A DNA stretch of 64,000 bases from Halomonas sp. BDJS001 (GTDB lineage Bacteria; Pseudomonadota; Gammaproteobacteria; Pseudomonadales; Halomonadaceae), in the NCBI RefSeq assembly GCF_026104355.1, contig NZ_CP110535.1, positions 4,464,001 to 4,528,000 of the forward strand. The letters run 5' to 3'. The notes under the pieces are model-generated. The model saw nothing but the letters and a program-made list of their open reading frames with translations. It made no database searches and had not been told where the DNA came from. Position 1 is the stretch's first letter; every line of letters starts with the position of its first letter. Positions 1 to 9,451 of this stretch are shown here, piece by piece. The position numbers and the translations under genes were made by a program.

Positions 1-1334
1 TGGTCAACCGCACCCACGACTTTCCAGAGCAAATTGACCTTCGTTGGCAACATAAGGTCACCGATGTCGATGCACAGCCTGACAGCACAACCATCAAGGT
101 CTCTACTCAAGACGGTGACTACCAACTGACCTGTGATTACCTCCTCGTTGCTGATGGCGCCAACAGCCAGATCCGCGACACGCTGGGCCTTGAGTGCAAA
201 GGTCAGGTATTTCAGGACAGATTCCTGATTGCTGATGTAGTAATGAAAGCAGACTTCCCAACAGAGCGCTGGTTCTGGTTTGATCCCCCCTTCCACCCCA
301 ACCAGTCAGTGCTGCTGCACAAAGAGCCGGACAATGTTTGGCGTATCGACTTTCAATTAGGCTGTGATGCCGACCCGGAAGAAGAGAAGAAAGAAGAGAA
401 CATTCGGCCACGCGTGCAGGCAATGCTGGGTAAAGACGTGGAGTTTGAGCTTGAGTGGGCCAGTGTCTACACCTTCCGCTGCCGCAAGATGGATAACTTC
501 ATTCATCACAGCGTGATATTTATGGGCGACGCGGCGCATCAGGTATCACCCTTTGGTGCCCGGGGCGCCAATGGTGCCCTGCAGGGCGTCGACAACTTAG
601 TCTGGAAACTGGTTCGGGTACTCAAACAGCAAGCACCCAAGGCGCTGTTGTCTACCTATAACACCGAGCGGCAATGTGGCGCGGCAGAGAACATCCTTAA
701 CTCGACCCGCGCCACTGATTTTATTACCCCGAAGAGCCATATCAGCCAAGTGTTCCGGGATGTGACGCTGGAACTGGCTGAGAAGCATGCCTTTGCGCGC
801 AGCTTGGTCAACAGTGGTCGCCTCTCCATGCCATGCCGCTATGACAACTCACCGCTCAATACGCCCGATGTTAATGGTGGCCCGAGCGAACTGCGCCCCG
901 GCAGCCCAGCCAAGGACGCTCCCATTCGATTGAGAGAAGAGAACGCCTGGTTACTCAATCAATTTGGCAATGGCTTCGTGCTGTTACTCGAAGGCCGTAT
1001 TAGTGGTGTGCACGCCGACACGCTTGCCGCGCCGCTTAAAGAGCTATTAGGCCGTTGCACGGATTTAAGCCTGGTGGTCGTGGGCCCTGCGCCGGATGTG
1101 CTTAGCGCTCTACCGCGCACAACCATCGTGGACGATTCCGAGGGGCTAGTGACGCAACGATACGGCCTGAAAGCAGGTGGCGGGTACCTTATTCGTCCTG
1201 ATCAACACGTTGCTGCCCGCTGGTACGCCATTACTGTCCGCAGGGTTGAAGACGCCTTAGACCGCGCGCTGGGCGTTTATCTTGCGGGTGCCGCTGACAC
1301 TATCTTCCAGGAAAGTTGCCATGCCAAGGCTTGA
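1..1334 (+). CDS. FAD-dependent aromatic monooxygenase (MhpA/PobA-like), 5' end outside window
   Basis: The reading frame is open from the first complete codon (base 3), so the N-terminus with its Rossmann GxGxxG motif lies outside the window. The visible part has the second FAD-binding motif of class A flavoprotein hydroxylases (GDAAHQVSPFGARGANGAL, followed by DNLVWKL) and an upstream VADGAN segment typical of the family. These enzymes hydroxylate aromatic rings with NAD(P)H, O2 and FAD. It lies just before the homogentisate genes, so a role in making or funnelling a hydroxylated phenylacetate or benzoate is plausible but not shown. Its stop overlaps the next gene by 14 bases, which implies translational coupling. 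Family confidence is high; the substrate is unknown. Confidence 0.85.
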   Translation, partial: VNRTHDFPEQIDLRWQHKVTDVDAQPDSTTIKVSTQDGDYQLTCDYLLVADGANSQIRDTLGLECKGQVFQDRFLIADVVMKADFPTERWFWFDPPFHPNQSVLLHKEPDNVWRIDFQLGCDADPEEEKKEENIRPRVQAMLGKDVEFELEWASVYTFRCRKMDNFIHHSVIFMGDAAHQVSPFGARGANGALQGVDNLVWKLVRVLKQQAPKALLSTYNTERQCGAAENILNSTRATDFITPKSHISQVFRDVTLELAEKHAFARSLVNSGRLSMPCRYDNSPLNTPDVNGGPSELRPGSPAKDAPIRLREENAWLLNQFGNGFVLLLEGRISGVHADTLAAPLKELLGRCTDLSLVVVGPAPDVLSALPRTTIVDDSEGLVTQRYGLKAGGGYLIRPDQHVAARWYAITVRRVEDALDRALGVYLAGAADTIFQESCHAKA

Positions 1335-1521
1335 GCTGAATCCGCACTTCACTGATCCGGACGCCTTTTACGCCGCGCTAACGGCGCTGCATCGTGACCG
1401 CAGCGAAGCCGAGAGCGAGCGTATCAATGCCCGCCTGATCTTGTTACTTGCTAACCACATTGGCGATCAACGGGTGCTTGAAGAGGCAATTTCCCATGCA
1501 GGGTTAGTGGGCGATGGTTAG
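1321..1521 (+). CDS. DUF2783-type small protein
   Basis: This 66-residue protein starts at the ATG that overlaps the end of the flavin hydroxylase gene (MPRLELNPHF). A longer frame begins at 1282 but would overlap much more. It has no signal peptide or membrane segment and is mostly helical with a conserved-looking N-terminal LNPHF/DPDAFY stretch. Small proteins of this kind (DUF2783) are recalled as companions of FAD monooxygenases in aromatic-degradation operons; the function is unknown. The 3' end lies in a perfect 14-bp tandem duplication that sets the present stop codon. Confidence 0.6.
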   Translation: MPRLELNPHFTDPDAFYAALTALHRDRSEAESERINARLILLLANHIGDQRVLEEAISHAGLVGDG

Positions 1522-1529
1522 TGGGCGAT
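1502..1529 (+). repeat. Perfect 14-bp tandem duplication over a stop codon
   Basis: GGTTAGTGGGCGAT occurs twice without spacing (1502-1515 and 1516-1529). The second copy provides the TAG that ends the DUF2783 gene. Without the duplication the protein would end only slightly differently (…GDK), so this is a recent, nearly neutral slippage event. Confidence 0.9.
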
Positions 1530-1583
1530 AAGTAGCCGACATACATTGATCACTATAACGTTCAAATAACGCAGGACTTAACA

Positions 1584-2891
1584 ATGACTGAACAACTGCA
1601 ATATCAGAGCGGTTTTCATAATCACTTCTCAACCGAAGCGCTGCCGGGAGCACTGCCGATTGGGCAAAACTCACCTCAGAAGTGCGCTTATGGGTTATAT
1701 GCAGAGCAACTAACCGGATCCGCATTTACAGCGCCACGTCATCAAAATTTCCGTAGCTGGCTTTACCGTATTCGCCCTTCTGTCGTTCAAAGCGCGTATC
1801 AGCCACTAGAAAATAACAGCGTACACACGGCCCCGTTAGACAAGCCAGCGGCGGATCCTAACCAAATGCGCTGGGATCCCGTTTCACTACCTAATGAGCC
1901 GACTGATTTTATCGATGGCTTGTTTACCATTGCCGTCAACGGGGATGCGGCCACGCAAGCAGGCGTGGGCGTACATATCTACACCTTTAATGAGGACATG
2001 ACCGAGCGGTTTTTCTACAACGCTGACGGAGAGCTGCTGTTTGTTCCGCAACTGGGCGCCATTCGTCTACGTACAGAATTTGGTGACATCGAGATCGATA
2101 ACGGTGAAATTGCTGTCATTCCTCGCGGTGTGAAATTCCAAGTGCGCAGAGCTCAGGGGGTTGAGGCTGCGCGGGGATATATATGCGAGAACTACGGTAG
2201 TCCTTTAGAGCTGCCCGGCCTCGGCCCCATCGGGTCTAACGGTTTAGCCAACCCGCGTGACTTCCAAAGCCCTGTGGCAGCCTACGAAGACCTGGAGGGC
2301 GACTACCGCTTAGTGGCTAAGTTCTCTGGTCGTTTCTGGGAGAGCAAACTCGACCACTCGCCGTTAGATGTGGTGGCGTGGCACGGCAACTGCGCGCCTT
2401 ATAAATATAATCTGGCTAATTTTAACACCATCAATACGGTTAGCTTCGATCATCCGGATCCGTCAATCTTCACCGTATTGTCGTCCCCCTCCGATACACC
2501 GGGGATGGCGAATCTTGATTTTGTCATTTTCCCACCGCGCTGGATGGTTGCCGAGAATACCTTTAGGCCCCCCTGGTTCCATCGCAACCTAATGAGCGAG
2601 TTTATGGGGCTGATACACGGCGAGTACGATGCCAAAGCGGAAGGCTTCACGCCTGGCGGCGCCAGCCTACATAACTCAATGTCGCCCCACGGCCCCGATG
2701 CTGAGACATTTGAAAAAGCCTCCAACGCTGAGCTTAAGCCCCATTTCATAGGCGATACACTGGCCTTTATGTTTGAAAGCCGCTACTTCTTTCACCCAAC
2801 CCCTGCGGCTCTGAATGCTGACTTCCGTCAACGTGATTATGTGGATGTTTGGTCGACGCTGCGCTCTCACTTCAACCCAAGCCAGCCCTGA
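1584..2891 (+). CDS. hmgA: Homogentisate 1,2-dioxygenase
   Basis: At 435 residues this matches the usual length of the family. It opens the ring of homogentisate with O2 to give maleylacetoacetate, using a non-heme Fe(II) held by two His and one Glu. Family signatures are clear: the N-terminal [19 protein letters not shown], the cupin core, and the C-terminal metal region ([20 protein letters not shown], then SPHGPD). The start ATG follows an AGGA motif. It heads a three-gene run with fumarylacetoacetase and maleylacetoacetate isomerase and is followed 36 bases later by the hydrolase gene. No hmgR repressor is present nearby; the Lrp-type regulators further on are the nearest candidates. Confidence 0.97.
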   Translation: MTEQLQYQSGFHNHFSTEALPGALPIGQNSPQKCAYGLYAEQLTGSAFTAPRHQNFRSWLYRIRPSVVQSAYQPLENNSVHTAPLDKPAADPNQMRWDPVSLPNEPTDFIDGLFTIAVNGDAATQAGVGVHIYTFNEDMTERFFYNADGELLFVPQLGAIRLRTEFGDIEIDNGEIAVIPRGVKFQVRRAQGVEAARGYICENYGSPLELPGLGPIGSNGLANPRDFQSPVAAYEDLEGDYRLVAKFSGRFWESKLDHSPLDVVAWHGNCAPYKYNLANFNTINTVSFDHPDPSIFTVLSSPSDTPGMANLDFVIFPPRWMVAENTFRPPWFHRNLMSEFMGLIHGEYDAKAEGFTPGGASLHNSMSPHGPDAETFEKASNAELKPHFIGDTLAFMFESRYFFHPTPAALNADFRQRDYVDVWSTLRSHFNPSQP

Positions 2892-2927
2892 ACCCTATAC
2901 CACCCTGACGACAAGGATTGAATCATT

Positions 2928-3947
2928 ATGAAACTGGCAACACTTAAGCAGGGCCGCGACGGAGAACTCATCATCGTCTCCCGAGACCTCTCCCGAGCGG
3001 TGAGCGCTGTGGATATTGCTCCCACCCTTCAGGCTGCCCTTGAGAACTGGGAAGCGGTTAGCCCTCAGCTTGAAGCGCGCTATGCACAACTTAACAGTGA
3101 TGGTATTGAAAACGCTTTTAAGCTTGATCAGAGTGCGCTGCACTCCCCTTTACCGCGTGCCTATCAGTGGGCTGATGGCTCCGCCTATCTGAACCATGTC
3201 CAGCTGGTACGCCAGGCGCGTAATGCTGAGATGCCTGAAACCTTCTGGACAGACCCGCTCATGTATCAGGGCGGTAGCGACTGCTTCTTGGCACCCACGG
3301 ACGATATCGAGGCGGTGAGCGAAGAGCATGGCATCGACTTTGAAGGTGAAATCGCCGTTATTACCGATGACGTGCCGATGGCAGTCACGCCAGAGGAAGC
3401 CGCCAAACACATTAAGCTAATGATGCTGGTCAACGATGTAAGCCTGCGTGGTCTGATTCCAGGAGAGCTCGCTAAGGGCTTCGGTTTTTTCCAAGCAAAG
3501 CCCGCCTCTTCGTTCTCACCCATTGCGGTGACCCCAGATGAACTGGGCGATGCATGGCAGGACGGTAAGGTGCACCTGCCACTGACCGTGCACCTGAATG
3601 ATAAGAAGTTTGGCGAGCCTGAAGCCGGGCCAGATATGATTTTCAACTTCCCACAGCTGGTGGCCCATGCGGCTAAGACCCGCTATCTCGGTGCCGGCGC
3701 TGTTATTGGCTCGGGCACCGTTTCCAATCCCGACCCCGATGGTGGCCCTGGAAAGCCGGTGGCTGACGGTGGCGTTGGCTATAGCTGTCTAGCCGAAGTG
3801 CGCATGGTTGAGCAGATACTGTACGGCCAGGTAAAAACGCCCTTTATGCGCTTTGGCGACCGGGTTCGTATCGAGATGTTTGACCGCGATGGCAACAACA
3901 TATTTGGTACGATCGATCAGCAAGTAGTGCCGTACCAGCCCAAATAA
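2928..3947 (+). CDS. fahA: Fumarylacetoacetase (fumarylacetoacetate hydrolase)
   Basis: This 339-residue protein is of the short bacterial FAH type. It hydrolyses fumarylacetoacetate to fumarate and acetoacetate, the last step of homogentisate breakdown. The metal-binding FAH core is visible: GSDCFLAPTDD, then GIDFEGEIAVI, and later GAGAVIGSGTVSNPD with GYSCLAEVRMVE. It sits between hmgA and the isomerase gene, 11 bases before the latter, in a classic hmgABC-type operon. The name hmgB is also used for this gene in pseudomonads. Confidence 0.93.
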   Translation: MKLATLKQGRDGELIIVSRDLSRAVSAVDIAPTLQAALENWEAVSPQLEARYAQLNSDGIENAFKLDQSALHSPLPRAYQWADGSAYLNHVQLVRQARNAEMPETFWTDPLMYQGGSDCFLAPTDDIEAVSEEHGIDFEGEIAVITDDVPMAVTPEEAAKHIKLMMLVNDVSLRGLIPGELAKGFGFFQAKPASSFSPIAVTPDELGDAWQDGKVHLPLTVHLNDKKFGEPEAGPDMIFNFPQLVAHAAKTRYLGAGAVIGSGTVSNPDPDGGPGKPVADGGVGYSCLAEVRMVEQILYGQVKTPFMRFGDRVRIEMFDRDGNNIFGTIDQQVVPYQPK

Positions 3948-3958
3948 AGGAAGGCAAC

Positions 3959-4603
3959 ATGACGACGCTTTACGGCTATTTCCGCTCGTCGGCTGCTTAC
4001 CGGGTGCGTATTGCTTTAAACCTTAAGGGACTGGATTACGACCAGATCCCGGTCAATCTGGTGAAAGGCGAGCAACGTGGTGGCGAACATCTGGCGCGCA
4101 ACCCTCAGGGGCTGGTGCCTAGCCTGGTGTTGGACGATAGCGCGGTGGTTAACCAGTCACTGGCGATCTGCGAGTATCTCGATGAAGTGCACCCAGAGCC
4201 CGCCCTGCTGCCGGTTAACGCGTTAGAGCGGGCGCGGGTTCGTGCGCTCGCTCAGTCGGTGGCCTGCGAGATTCACCCACTCAACAACCTGAGGGTACTC
4301 AAGTATCTAGTGAGCGAAATGGGAGCGGATGAAGCGGCTAAGCTAGCCTGGTACCACCACTGGATTGCCGAGGGTTTCACCGCCCTGGAAGCAACACTCT
4401 CCAATCCCCCCAGCAGCGGAGATTTTTGCCATGGCGACACCCCAACACTTGCGGATATCTGCCTGATTCCCCAGGTGTATAACGCCGAACGCTTCGAGTG
4501 CGATTTGTCAGCCTATCCGACGATCCAGCGGATCACTGCCCGCTGTCGTTCGCTGCCGGCCTTCGCAAAAGCCGCACCAGAGGCGCAGCCTGACGCCAGC
4601 TAA
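3959..4603 (+). CDS. maiA: Maleylacetoacetate isomerase (zeta-class GST)
   Basis: This 214-residue protein has the normal zeta-class glutathione transferase length. It isomerises maleylacetoacetate to fumarylacetoacetate with glutathione as cofactor. The diagnostic SSAAYRVRIALNLK motif of the active site is at residues 10-23, NPQGLVPSL precedes the glutathione site (VVNQSLAICEYLDE), and the C-terminal all-helical domain contains the TPTLADICLIPQ signature. A Shine-Dalgarno AAGGAAG lies just before the ATG. It is the last gene of the homogentisate run and is followed by a strong hairpin shared with the convergent oxidoreductase gene. Confidence 0.95.
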   Translation: MTTLYGYFRSSAAYRVRIALNLKGLDYDQIPVNLVKGEQRGGEHLARNPQGLVPSLVLDDSAVVNQSLAICEYLDEVHPEPALLPVNALERARVRALAQSVACEIHPLNNLRVLKYLVSEMGADEAAKLAWYHHWIAEGFTALEATLSNPPSSGDFCHGDTPTLADICLIPQVYNAERFECDLSAYPTIQRITARCRSLPAFAKAAPEAQPDAS

Positions 4604-4612
4604 ACCCTCCTG

Positions 4613-4637
4613 ACAGGCCGCACATTGCGCGGCCTGT
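4613..4637. terminator. Hairpin between convergent maiA and indolepyruvate oxidoreductase genes
   Basis: ACAGGCCGC (4613-4621) and GCGGCCTGT (4629-4637) form a perfect 9-bp stem with a 7-base loop. It lies between two convergent stops, so it could end transcripts from both sides. The T-tract after it is weak (ATTTC). Confidence 0.6.
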
Positions 4638-4657
4638 ATTTCACCTGGCGGGCAGCC

Positions 4658-7600
4658 TCAGGCGGCTTCGACAGCGATGGTCTTCGAGTGACCTTCGCGT
4701 AGCTCCTCCAGCAACGTCTCGCGGCGCTCATTGGCTTTCTCGGCAGCTGCTTCGCGGACTGGCCCGAAGCCACGAATCTCTTCCGGCAGTTTAGCCAGCG
4801 CCAAGGCAGTCCCATGATTAGTGCCGTCAAGACGAGCCACTAACTCATCAATAAGCTGCTCGTAATCAGCCAATAAGGCGCGGTCGAGCTTGCGATCGGC
4901 GCTGAAGCGGAAAGGGTCGAGAGCCGTGTTGCGCAAACCGCGCATCTTTGCCAACGCGCCCATTGCCTTCATCACCCAGGGGCCGAAGCGGCGTTTCACT
5001 GGACGTCCCTGAGCATCTTTACGACCGCCTATAAGCGGTGGCGCCAAGTGGAAGGTTAACTGGTAATCACCCGAGAACGTTGCTTTGATCTCATCCAGAA
5101 AATCGCTCTGGGTGTAAAGTCGTGCCACTTCATACTCATCTTTATACGCCATCAAACGATAGAGCTGATGGGCGACGGCTTCACTCAATGATTGACCGAC
5201 GTTTAGCGGTTCCTCTGCTTCACGCACTTTAGTCACCTGGGCCACGTAACGCTCAGCCCAGGCACGGTTCTGGTAGCGCTCCAGGTGGCGACGATTACGC
5301 GCAATCACGTCGTCCAGTGTGGCATTCGCGGACAGTGGCATCGTATCCAGATGCTGCTGAAGGTAGTCGGGCTCTACCGCTGCCAAGCGCCCCCAGGCAA
5401 ATGCCTGGCGGTTCTTTTCCACTGCGACGCCATTGAGTTCCAGAGCACGCTGCAGCGCAGGTTCAGAAAGCGGCACCAGCCCCTGCTGCCAGGCAAATCC
5501 CAACATCATCATATTGGAAAATACCGTATCCCCTAGCAGCTGTTCAGCCAGACGATTGGCATCCAGAGAGGCAAAGCGCTCATCTCCTACCGCTTCACGC
5601 AACATGTTGAGGCGTTTAATGGGCTGCATATCCGCATCGCGATAAAGCACATAATCCGCCGTGGCTAGCTCCGCCAGATTGGCGACAATACGAGTGGTGG
5701 GCTGGAGTACATTCAGCGCTTTCTGGGAGCTCGCCACCACCATGTCACAGGCAATGACGGCATCGGCCTGCCCCGCTTCGATGCGTACCTGATTCAGCTC
5801 GTTGGGCTGCGCTGCCAAGCGAACATAGCTAATTACCGCCCCGCCTTTTTGAGCGAATCCCATAAAGTCGAGCACGCTGGAGCCCTTGCCTTCCAGGTGT
5901 GCTGCCATGGTGATCAGTTGCCCAACGGTCACCACGCCTGTGCCGCCAACGCCCCCCACCAGTAGGTCATAAGGGGCCGCCAAAGGCACAATGGCAGGGC
6001 TAGGCAAATGCGCTATACGCTGCCAAAAGGCGTTATCTGCCGCGACGCCCTGGCCTTTACGCAGTTGGCCACCTTCTACAGTGACAAAGCTGGGGCAAAA
6101 ACCACTGACGCAGGACATATCCTTGTTGCAGGACGACTGATCGATTTTGCGCTTGCGGCCTAGTTCGGTCTCCCGAGGCACCACCGATAAACAGTTGGAC
6201 TGTACGGAACAATCACCACAGCCTTCACAAACATGATGATTGATAAACACCCGGCGGGCAGGATCTTCCATCAAACCACGCTTGCGCCGACGGCGTTTTT
6301 CAGCCGCGCATGCCTGGTCATAAATCAACACCGTACAGCCGGGAATTTCGCGCAGTTCACGCTGCAGCGTATCCATCTCTTCACGGCCATGGAAGGTAAC
6401 CCCCTTAGGGAATTCCTTTTCATGCCCCCGGTACTTATCCGGTTCGTCACTGACCACCATGACCCGGCGAACACCTTCATCCAGCGATTGCCGAGCAATC
6501 ATCGGCACGCTGATTTGTCCATCCACGGGTTGGCCACCCGTCATGGCAACCGCGTCGTTGAACAGAATTTTGTAGGTAATATTGACGTTTGCCGCCACTG
6601 CCTGGCGCACGGCCATTGAGCCCGAGTGAAACCAGGTGCCTTCGCCTAAGTTCTGGAAAATATGGCCATTGCCGGTAAAGCGGCTCTTGCCCACCCAGTT
6701 AACGCCTTCGCCACCCATCTGAATTAACGATTCGGTGTTGCGATCCATCCACGAGGCCATAAAGTGGCAACCAATACCCGCCAGGGCTTTGCTGCCCTCA
6801 GGCACCTTGGTGGAGCTGTTGTGCGGGCAACCAGAGCAGAAATAGGGCATGCGGCGTACACCGCCGAGCTCTTTAACGCCCGCCTGGCAAGCATCAACGG
6901 TTGCCAGCTTGTCGCTGAAATCAATCTCAAAAAAGCGCGCTAGGCGCTCTGCCACGAAGCCTGCCAAGAGACGCGGGCTCAGCTCGCCAACATAAGGTAT
7001 CAGCGGTTTGCCGGTTTCATCCTGCTTGCCGGTAACGATGACTTCGCCTGGATGGTCGGGTTCCGACATGTACTCCTTCAGCTGGCTTTCGATAATGCCG
7101 CGCTTTTCTTCAATGACCAGCACCTCGCGCTTGCCATGAATAAACTCAAGGATGCCGGGGCGATGGAGAGGCCACACCATCCCGACCTTATATATCTCAA
7201 TCCCTAGATCACGCAGTTTGGCTTCATCCAGCCCCAACAAACGCAACGCTTCAAGTAAATCCAGATGGCCCTTGCCTGTGGTGACTAGCCCAAAAGTCGC
7301 CTGTTCCTGGCGAAATAGATACTGATCAATCGGATTGGCCGTGGCAAACGCCTGTACGGCGGCCAACTTGTGCTCAATGCGGGTCTCGAGTTGTGGCCCC
7401 GGCAAATCGGGCCAGCGGTAGTGTAGACCGCCTTCAGGCATATCGAAGTCGGGTGTTACATAATCTGGCAAGGGAGGCACATCCACCGACGCGCCACTCT
7501 CCACGGTTTCAGACACGGCTTTAAAACCCACCCAGCAACCAGAGAAGCGTGAAAGTGCATAGCCCCATAGTCCAAAGCGTTCATACTCCGCCAATGACGC

Positions 7601-8173
7601 CGGGCTTATCACCGGCATAAACCACGCCATAAAAGCGACATCAGACTGGTGTGGCATAGAGGACGACACACAGCCATGATCATCACCCGCGACCACCAGC
7701 ACACCGCCAGTGGGAGAGCTGCCATAGGCATTACCGTGTTTTAAAGCGTCGCCTGCGCGGTCAACGCCCGGCCCTTTGCCGTACCACATGCCAAACACGC
7801 CCTCTACTTGCTTATCGGGGTCTGTCTCGACTTGCTGGCAACCCAGCATCATGGTGGCGGCAAGGTCTTCGTTGATGGCAGGGACAAAATCGATGTGATG
7901 CTCTTCCATAGCGGCTTTCGCCCGCCAAATCTCTTGGTCTACACCGCCCAAGGGCGAGCCACGATAGCCGCTAATGAGCCCTCCCGTGTGACGGCCATCA
8001 CGGCGATCAAGCTCGGCCTGGCGCAAGGCGATACGTACCAATGCCTGAGTGCCGGTGAGAAAGATACGTCCTTCTCCGCGGCTATAGCGGTCAGCAAGCT
8101 GATAATCATCGAGGGCAATATCGAGAGGCCGGGTAGTAGAACCCGCCTGCTCAGTGATCGAGGGGGTTGTCAT
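4658..8173 (-). CDS. Indolepyruvate:ferredoxin oxidoreductase, fused large form
   Basis: This 1171-residue cytosolic enzyme joins the parts that archaea encode as IorA and IorB. It oxidatively decarboxylates aryl-pyruvates (indolepyruvate, phenylpyruvate) to aryl-acetyl-CoA with reduction of ferredoxin. In order it shows a pyruvate:ferredoxin oxidoreductase alpha-like N-terminus, a CSGCPHN cysteine motif near residue 445, a TPP-binding core (GEGTWFHSG, then NDAVAMTGGQPVDGQ) near 510-560, a ferredoxin-like Cys cluster (CEGCGDCSVQSNC) near 650, and the gamma domain (GGVGGTGVVTVGQL) near 735. The start has GGTGA seven bases upstream. It is divergent from an Lrp-type gene, which probably regulates it. 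The context with Hpd and the homogentisate genes points to aromatic amino-acid breakdown. Confidence 0.93.
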   Translation of the reverse strand: MTTPSITEQAGSTTRPLDIALDDYQLADRYSRGEGRIFLTGTQALVRIALRQAELDRRDGRHTGGLISGYRGSPLGGVDQEIWRAKAAMEEHHIDFVPAINEDLAATMMLGCQQVETDPDKQVEGVFGMWYGKGPGVDRAGDALKHGNAYGSSPTGGVLVVAGDDHGCVSSSMPHQSDVAFMAWFMPVISPASLAEYERFGLWGYALSRFSGCWVGFKAVSETVESGASVDVPPLPDYVTPDFDMPEGGLHYRWPDLPGPQLETRIEHKLAAVQAFATANPIDQYLFRQEQATFGLVTTGKGHLDLLEALRLLGLDEAKLRDLGIEIYKVGMVWPLHRPGILEFIHGKREVLVIEEKRGIIESQLKEYMSEPDHPGEVIVTGKQDETGKPLIPYVGELSPRLLAGFVAERLARFFEIDFSDKLATVDACQAGVKELGGVRRMPYFCSGCPHNSSTKVPEGSKALAGIGCHFMASWMDRNTESLIQMGGEGVNWVGKSRFTGNGHIFQNLGEGTWFHSGSMAVRQAVAANVNITYKILFNDAVAMTGGQPVDGQISVPMIARQSLDEGVRRVMVVSDEPDKYRGHEKEFPKGVTFHGREEMDTLQRELREIPGCTVLIYDQACAAEKRRRRKRGLMEDPARRVFINHHVCEGCGDCSVQSNCLSVVPRETELGRKRKIDQSSCNKDMSCVSGFCPSFVTVEGGQLRKGQGVAADNAFWQRIAHLPSPAIVPLAAPYDLLVGGVGGTGVVTVGQLITMAAHLEGKGSSVLDFMGFAQKGGAVISYVRLAAQPNELNQVRIEAGQADAVIACDMVVASSQKALNVLQPTTRIVANLAELATADYVLYRDADMQPIKRLNMLREAVGDERFASLDANRLAEQLLGDTVFSNMMMLGFAWQQGLVPLSEPALQRALELNGVAVEKNRQAFAWGRLAAVEPDYLQQHLDTMPLSANATLDDVIARNRRHLERYQNRAWAERYVAQVTKVREAEEPLNVGQSLSEAVAHQLYRLMAYKDEYEVARLYTQSDFLDEIKATFSGDYQLTFHLAPPLIGGRKDAQGRPVKRRFGPWVMKAMGALAKMRGLRNTALDPFRFSADRKLDRALLADYEQLIDELVARLDGTNHGTALALAKLPEEIRGFGPVREAAAEKANERRETLLEELREGHSKTIAVEAA

Positions 8174-8350
8174 GAGCGTTCACCAGTACGGTCGAAGAGT
8201 TATGGTTGTAATACGCTTGAGTCTAGCCAACAGCGCACTAAAGGTGCTTGCTAATTAACTCTTCAAAAGTCTGGTTATTGATCATTACTTTCATTTTTTT
8301 AGTTTTGACGCAATGATATTCAACAAATCACAAATAAAAGAAATGGCACC

Positions 8351-8833
8351 ATGAAAGAAACGACCAAAGAAACCACCTTAGACAGGCATGACCAGCGCAT
8401 TCTTACCCTGCTTCAGCAACAGGGGCGCATTACCAACAATGAACTTGCCGAACAGATCGGACTATCCCCCGCTGCCTGCTGGCGACGCGTCAAGGCATTG
8501 GAAGAGAGTGGCGTGATCCGCCGCTTTGCGGCGTTGGTGGAACCCAGCCTGGTGGGCCAGCCACTATCGGCATTGGTCATGGTGACGCTGGTTCGCCACC
8601 ATATCGACAATACCGTCGAGTTTGAAAACCGCATCCTGCAATACCCAGAAGTGCTGCAGTGCTATGCCACTACTGGCAACGCGGATTTCGTGCTGCGAGT
8701 GGTGATTGAAGACATGGCAGCTTATGACCGCTTTCTTAATGAGAAACTCTTCACCCTGGATGGCATTTCCCAGGTCAACTCCAATTTCGTGCTACGTAAT
8801 ATCAAAGAAGAGACCGCTATCCCGATTCGCTAA
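8351..8833 (+). CDS. Lrp/AsnC family transcriptional regulator
   Basis: This 160-residue protein has the standard architecture: an N-terminal AsnC winged HTH (residues about 10-60, with ILTLLQQQGRITNNELAEQ and SPAACWRRVKALEESGVI) followed by a RAM/ACT ligand-binding domain. Such proteins sense amino acids or related acids. It is divergent from the indolepyruvate oxidoreductase gene across 177 bases, the usual position for its direct regulator. It converges with a second Lrp-type gene only 14 bases away. The residues that fix the ligand cannot be judged here. Confidence 0.93.
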   Translation: MKETTKETTLDRHDQRILTLLQQQGRITNNELAEQIGLSPAACWRRVKALEESGVIRRFAALVEPSLVGQPLSALVMVTLVRHHIDNTVEFENRILQYPEVLQCYATTGNADFVLRVVIEDMAAYDRFLNEKLFTLDGISQVNSNFVLRNIKEETAIPIR

Positions 8834-8847
8834 CAGAACGCTGTTAC

Positions 8848-9324
8848 TTAGCCACCTTTCACCGGCAGCCCCGGCTCCTCTTTCATACTACGCAGTATTA
8901 TTTCAGAGCGAACCTGGGTGACATTAGGATGAGGTAATAAATGATGGTGAATAAAGTCCGAAAATTCAGTTAGGTCTTTGGCGATAACGTGTAATACATA
9001 GTCTGCATCTCCCGACACAGAATAGGCCTCACGAACCATGGCGTGCTTCGTCAGTAATGACACAAAATCACCATCCATGCTTTCACCATGAGCTTTGAGA
9101 TTAACCCGGGTGATGGCGCGCAGCCCAAACCCGAGGCTAGTGGCATCAAGCCTAGCCGAGTATCCCTTTATCACACCTTCGGCTTCTAACCGTGCTTTGC
9201 GTCGGGAGCACTGCGAAGGAGATAGGCTGACACGCTCTCCCAATTCTGAATTGGTGAGGGCCGAGTTCTTTTGCAATACTGACAAAATTGCAAGATCATA
9301 ACGATCTAAAGAAATTCCGTGCAT
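8848..9324 (-). CDS. Lrp/AsnC family transcriptional regulator next to hpd
   Basis: This 158-residue protein has an N-terminal HTH (DLAILSVLQKNSALTNSELG, then SPSQCSRRKARLEAEGVI) and a C-terminal RAM domain (GDADYVLHVIAKDL). It differs clearly from the neighbouring Lrp protein, so the two are paralogues and not a recent tandem copy. It is divergent from hpd, with 127 bases between the two start codons, and probably controls hpd in response to tyrosine, phenylalanine or their keto acids. That assignment rests on position only. Confidence 0.93.
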   Translation of the reverse strand: MHGISLDRYDLAILSVLQKNSALTNSELGERVSLSPSQCSRRKARLEAEGVIKGYSARLDATSLGFGLRAITRVNLKAHGESMDGDFVSLLTKHAMVREAYSVSGDADYVLHVIAKDLTEFSDFIHHHLLPHPNVTQVRSEIILRSMKEEPGLPVKGG

Positions 9325-9451
9325 AAAACACCCCTATTGCGCACAACCCATGCACCATTGGCTGCATCTTAGGTTAGTTTGCAACCTAATTGTACTGACT
9401 CTTCCCTATACTGAATTTGTCACCCAACAAGACAATAAAGGAGAGACAGCG

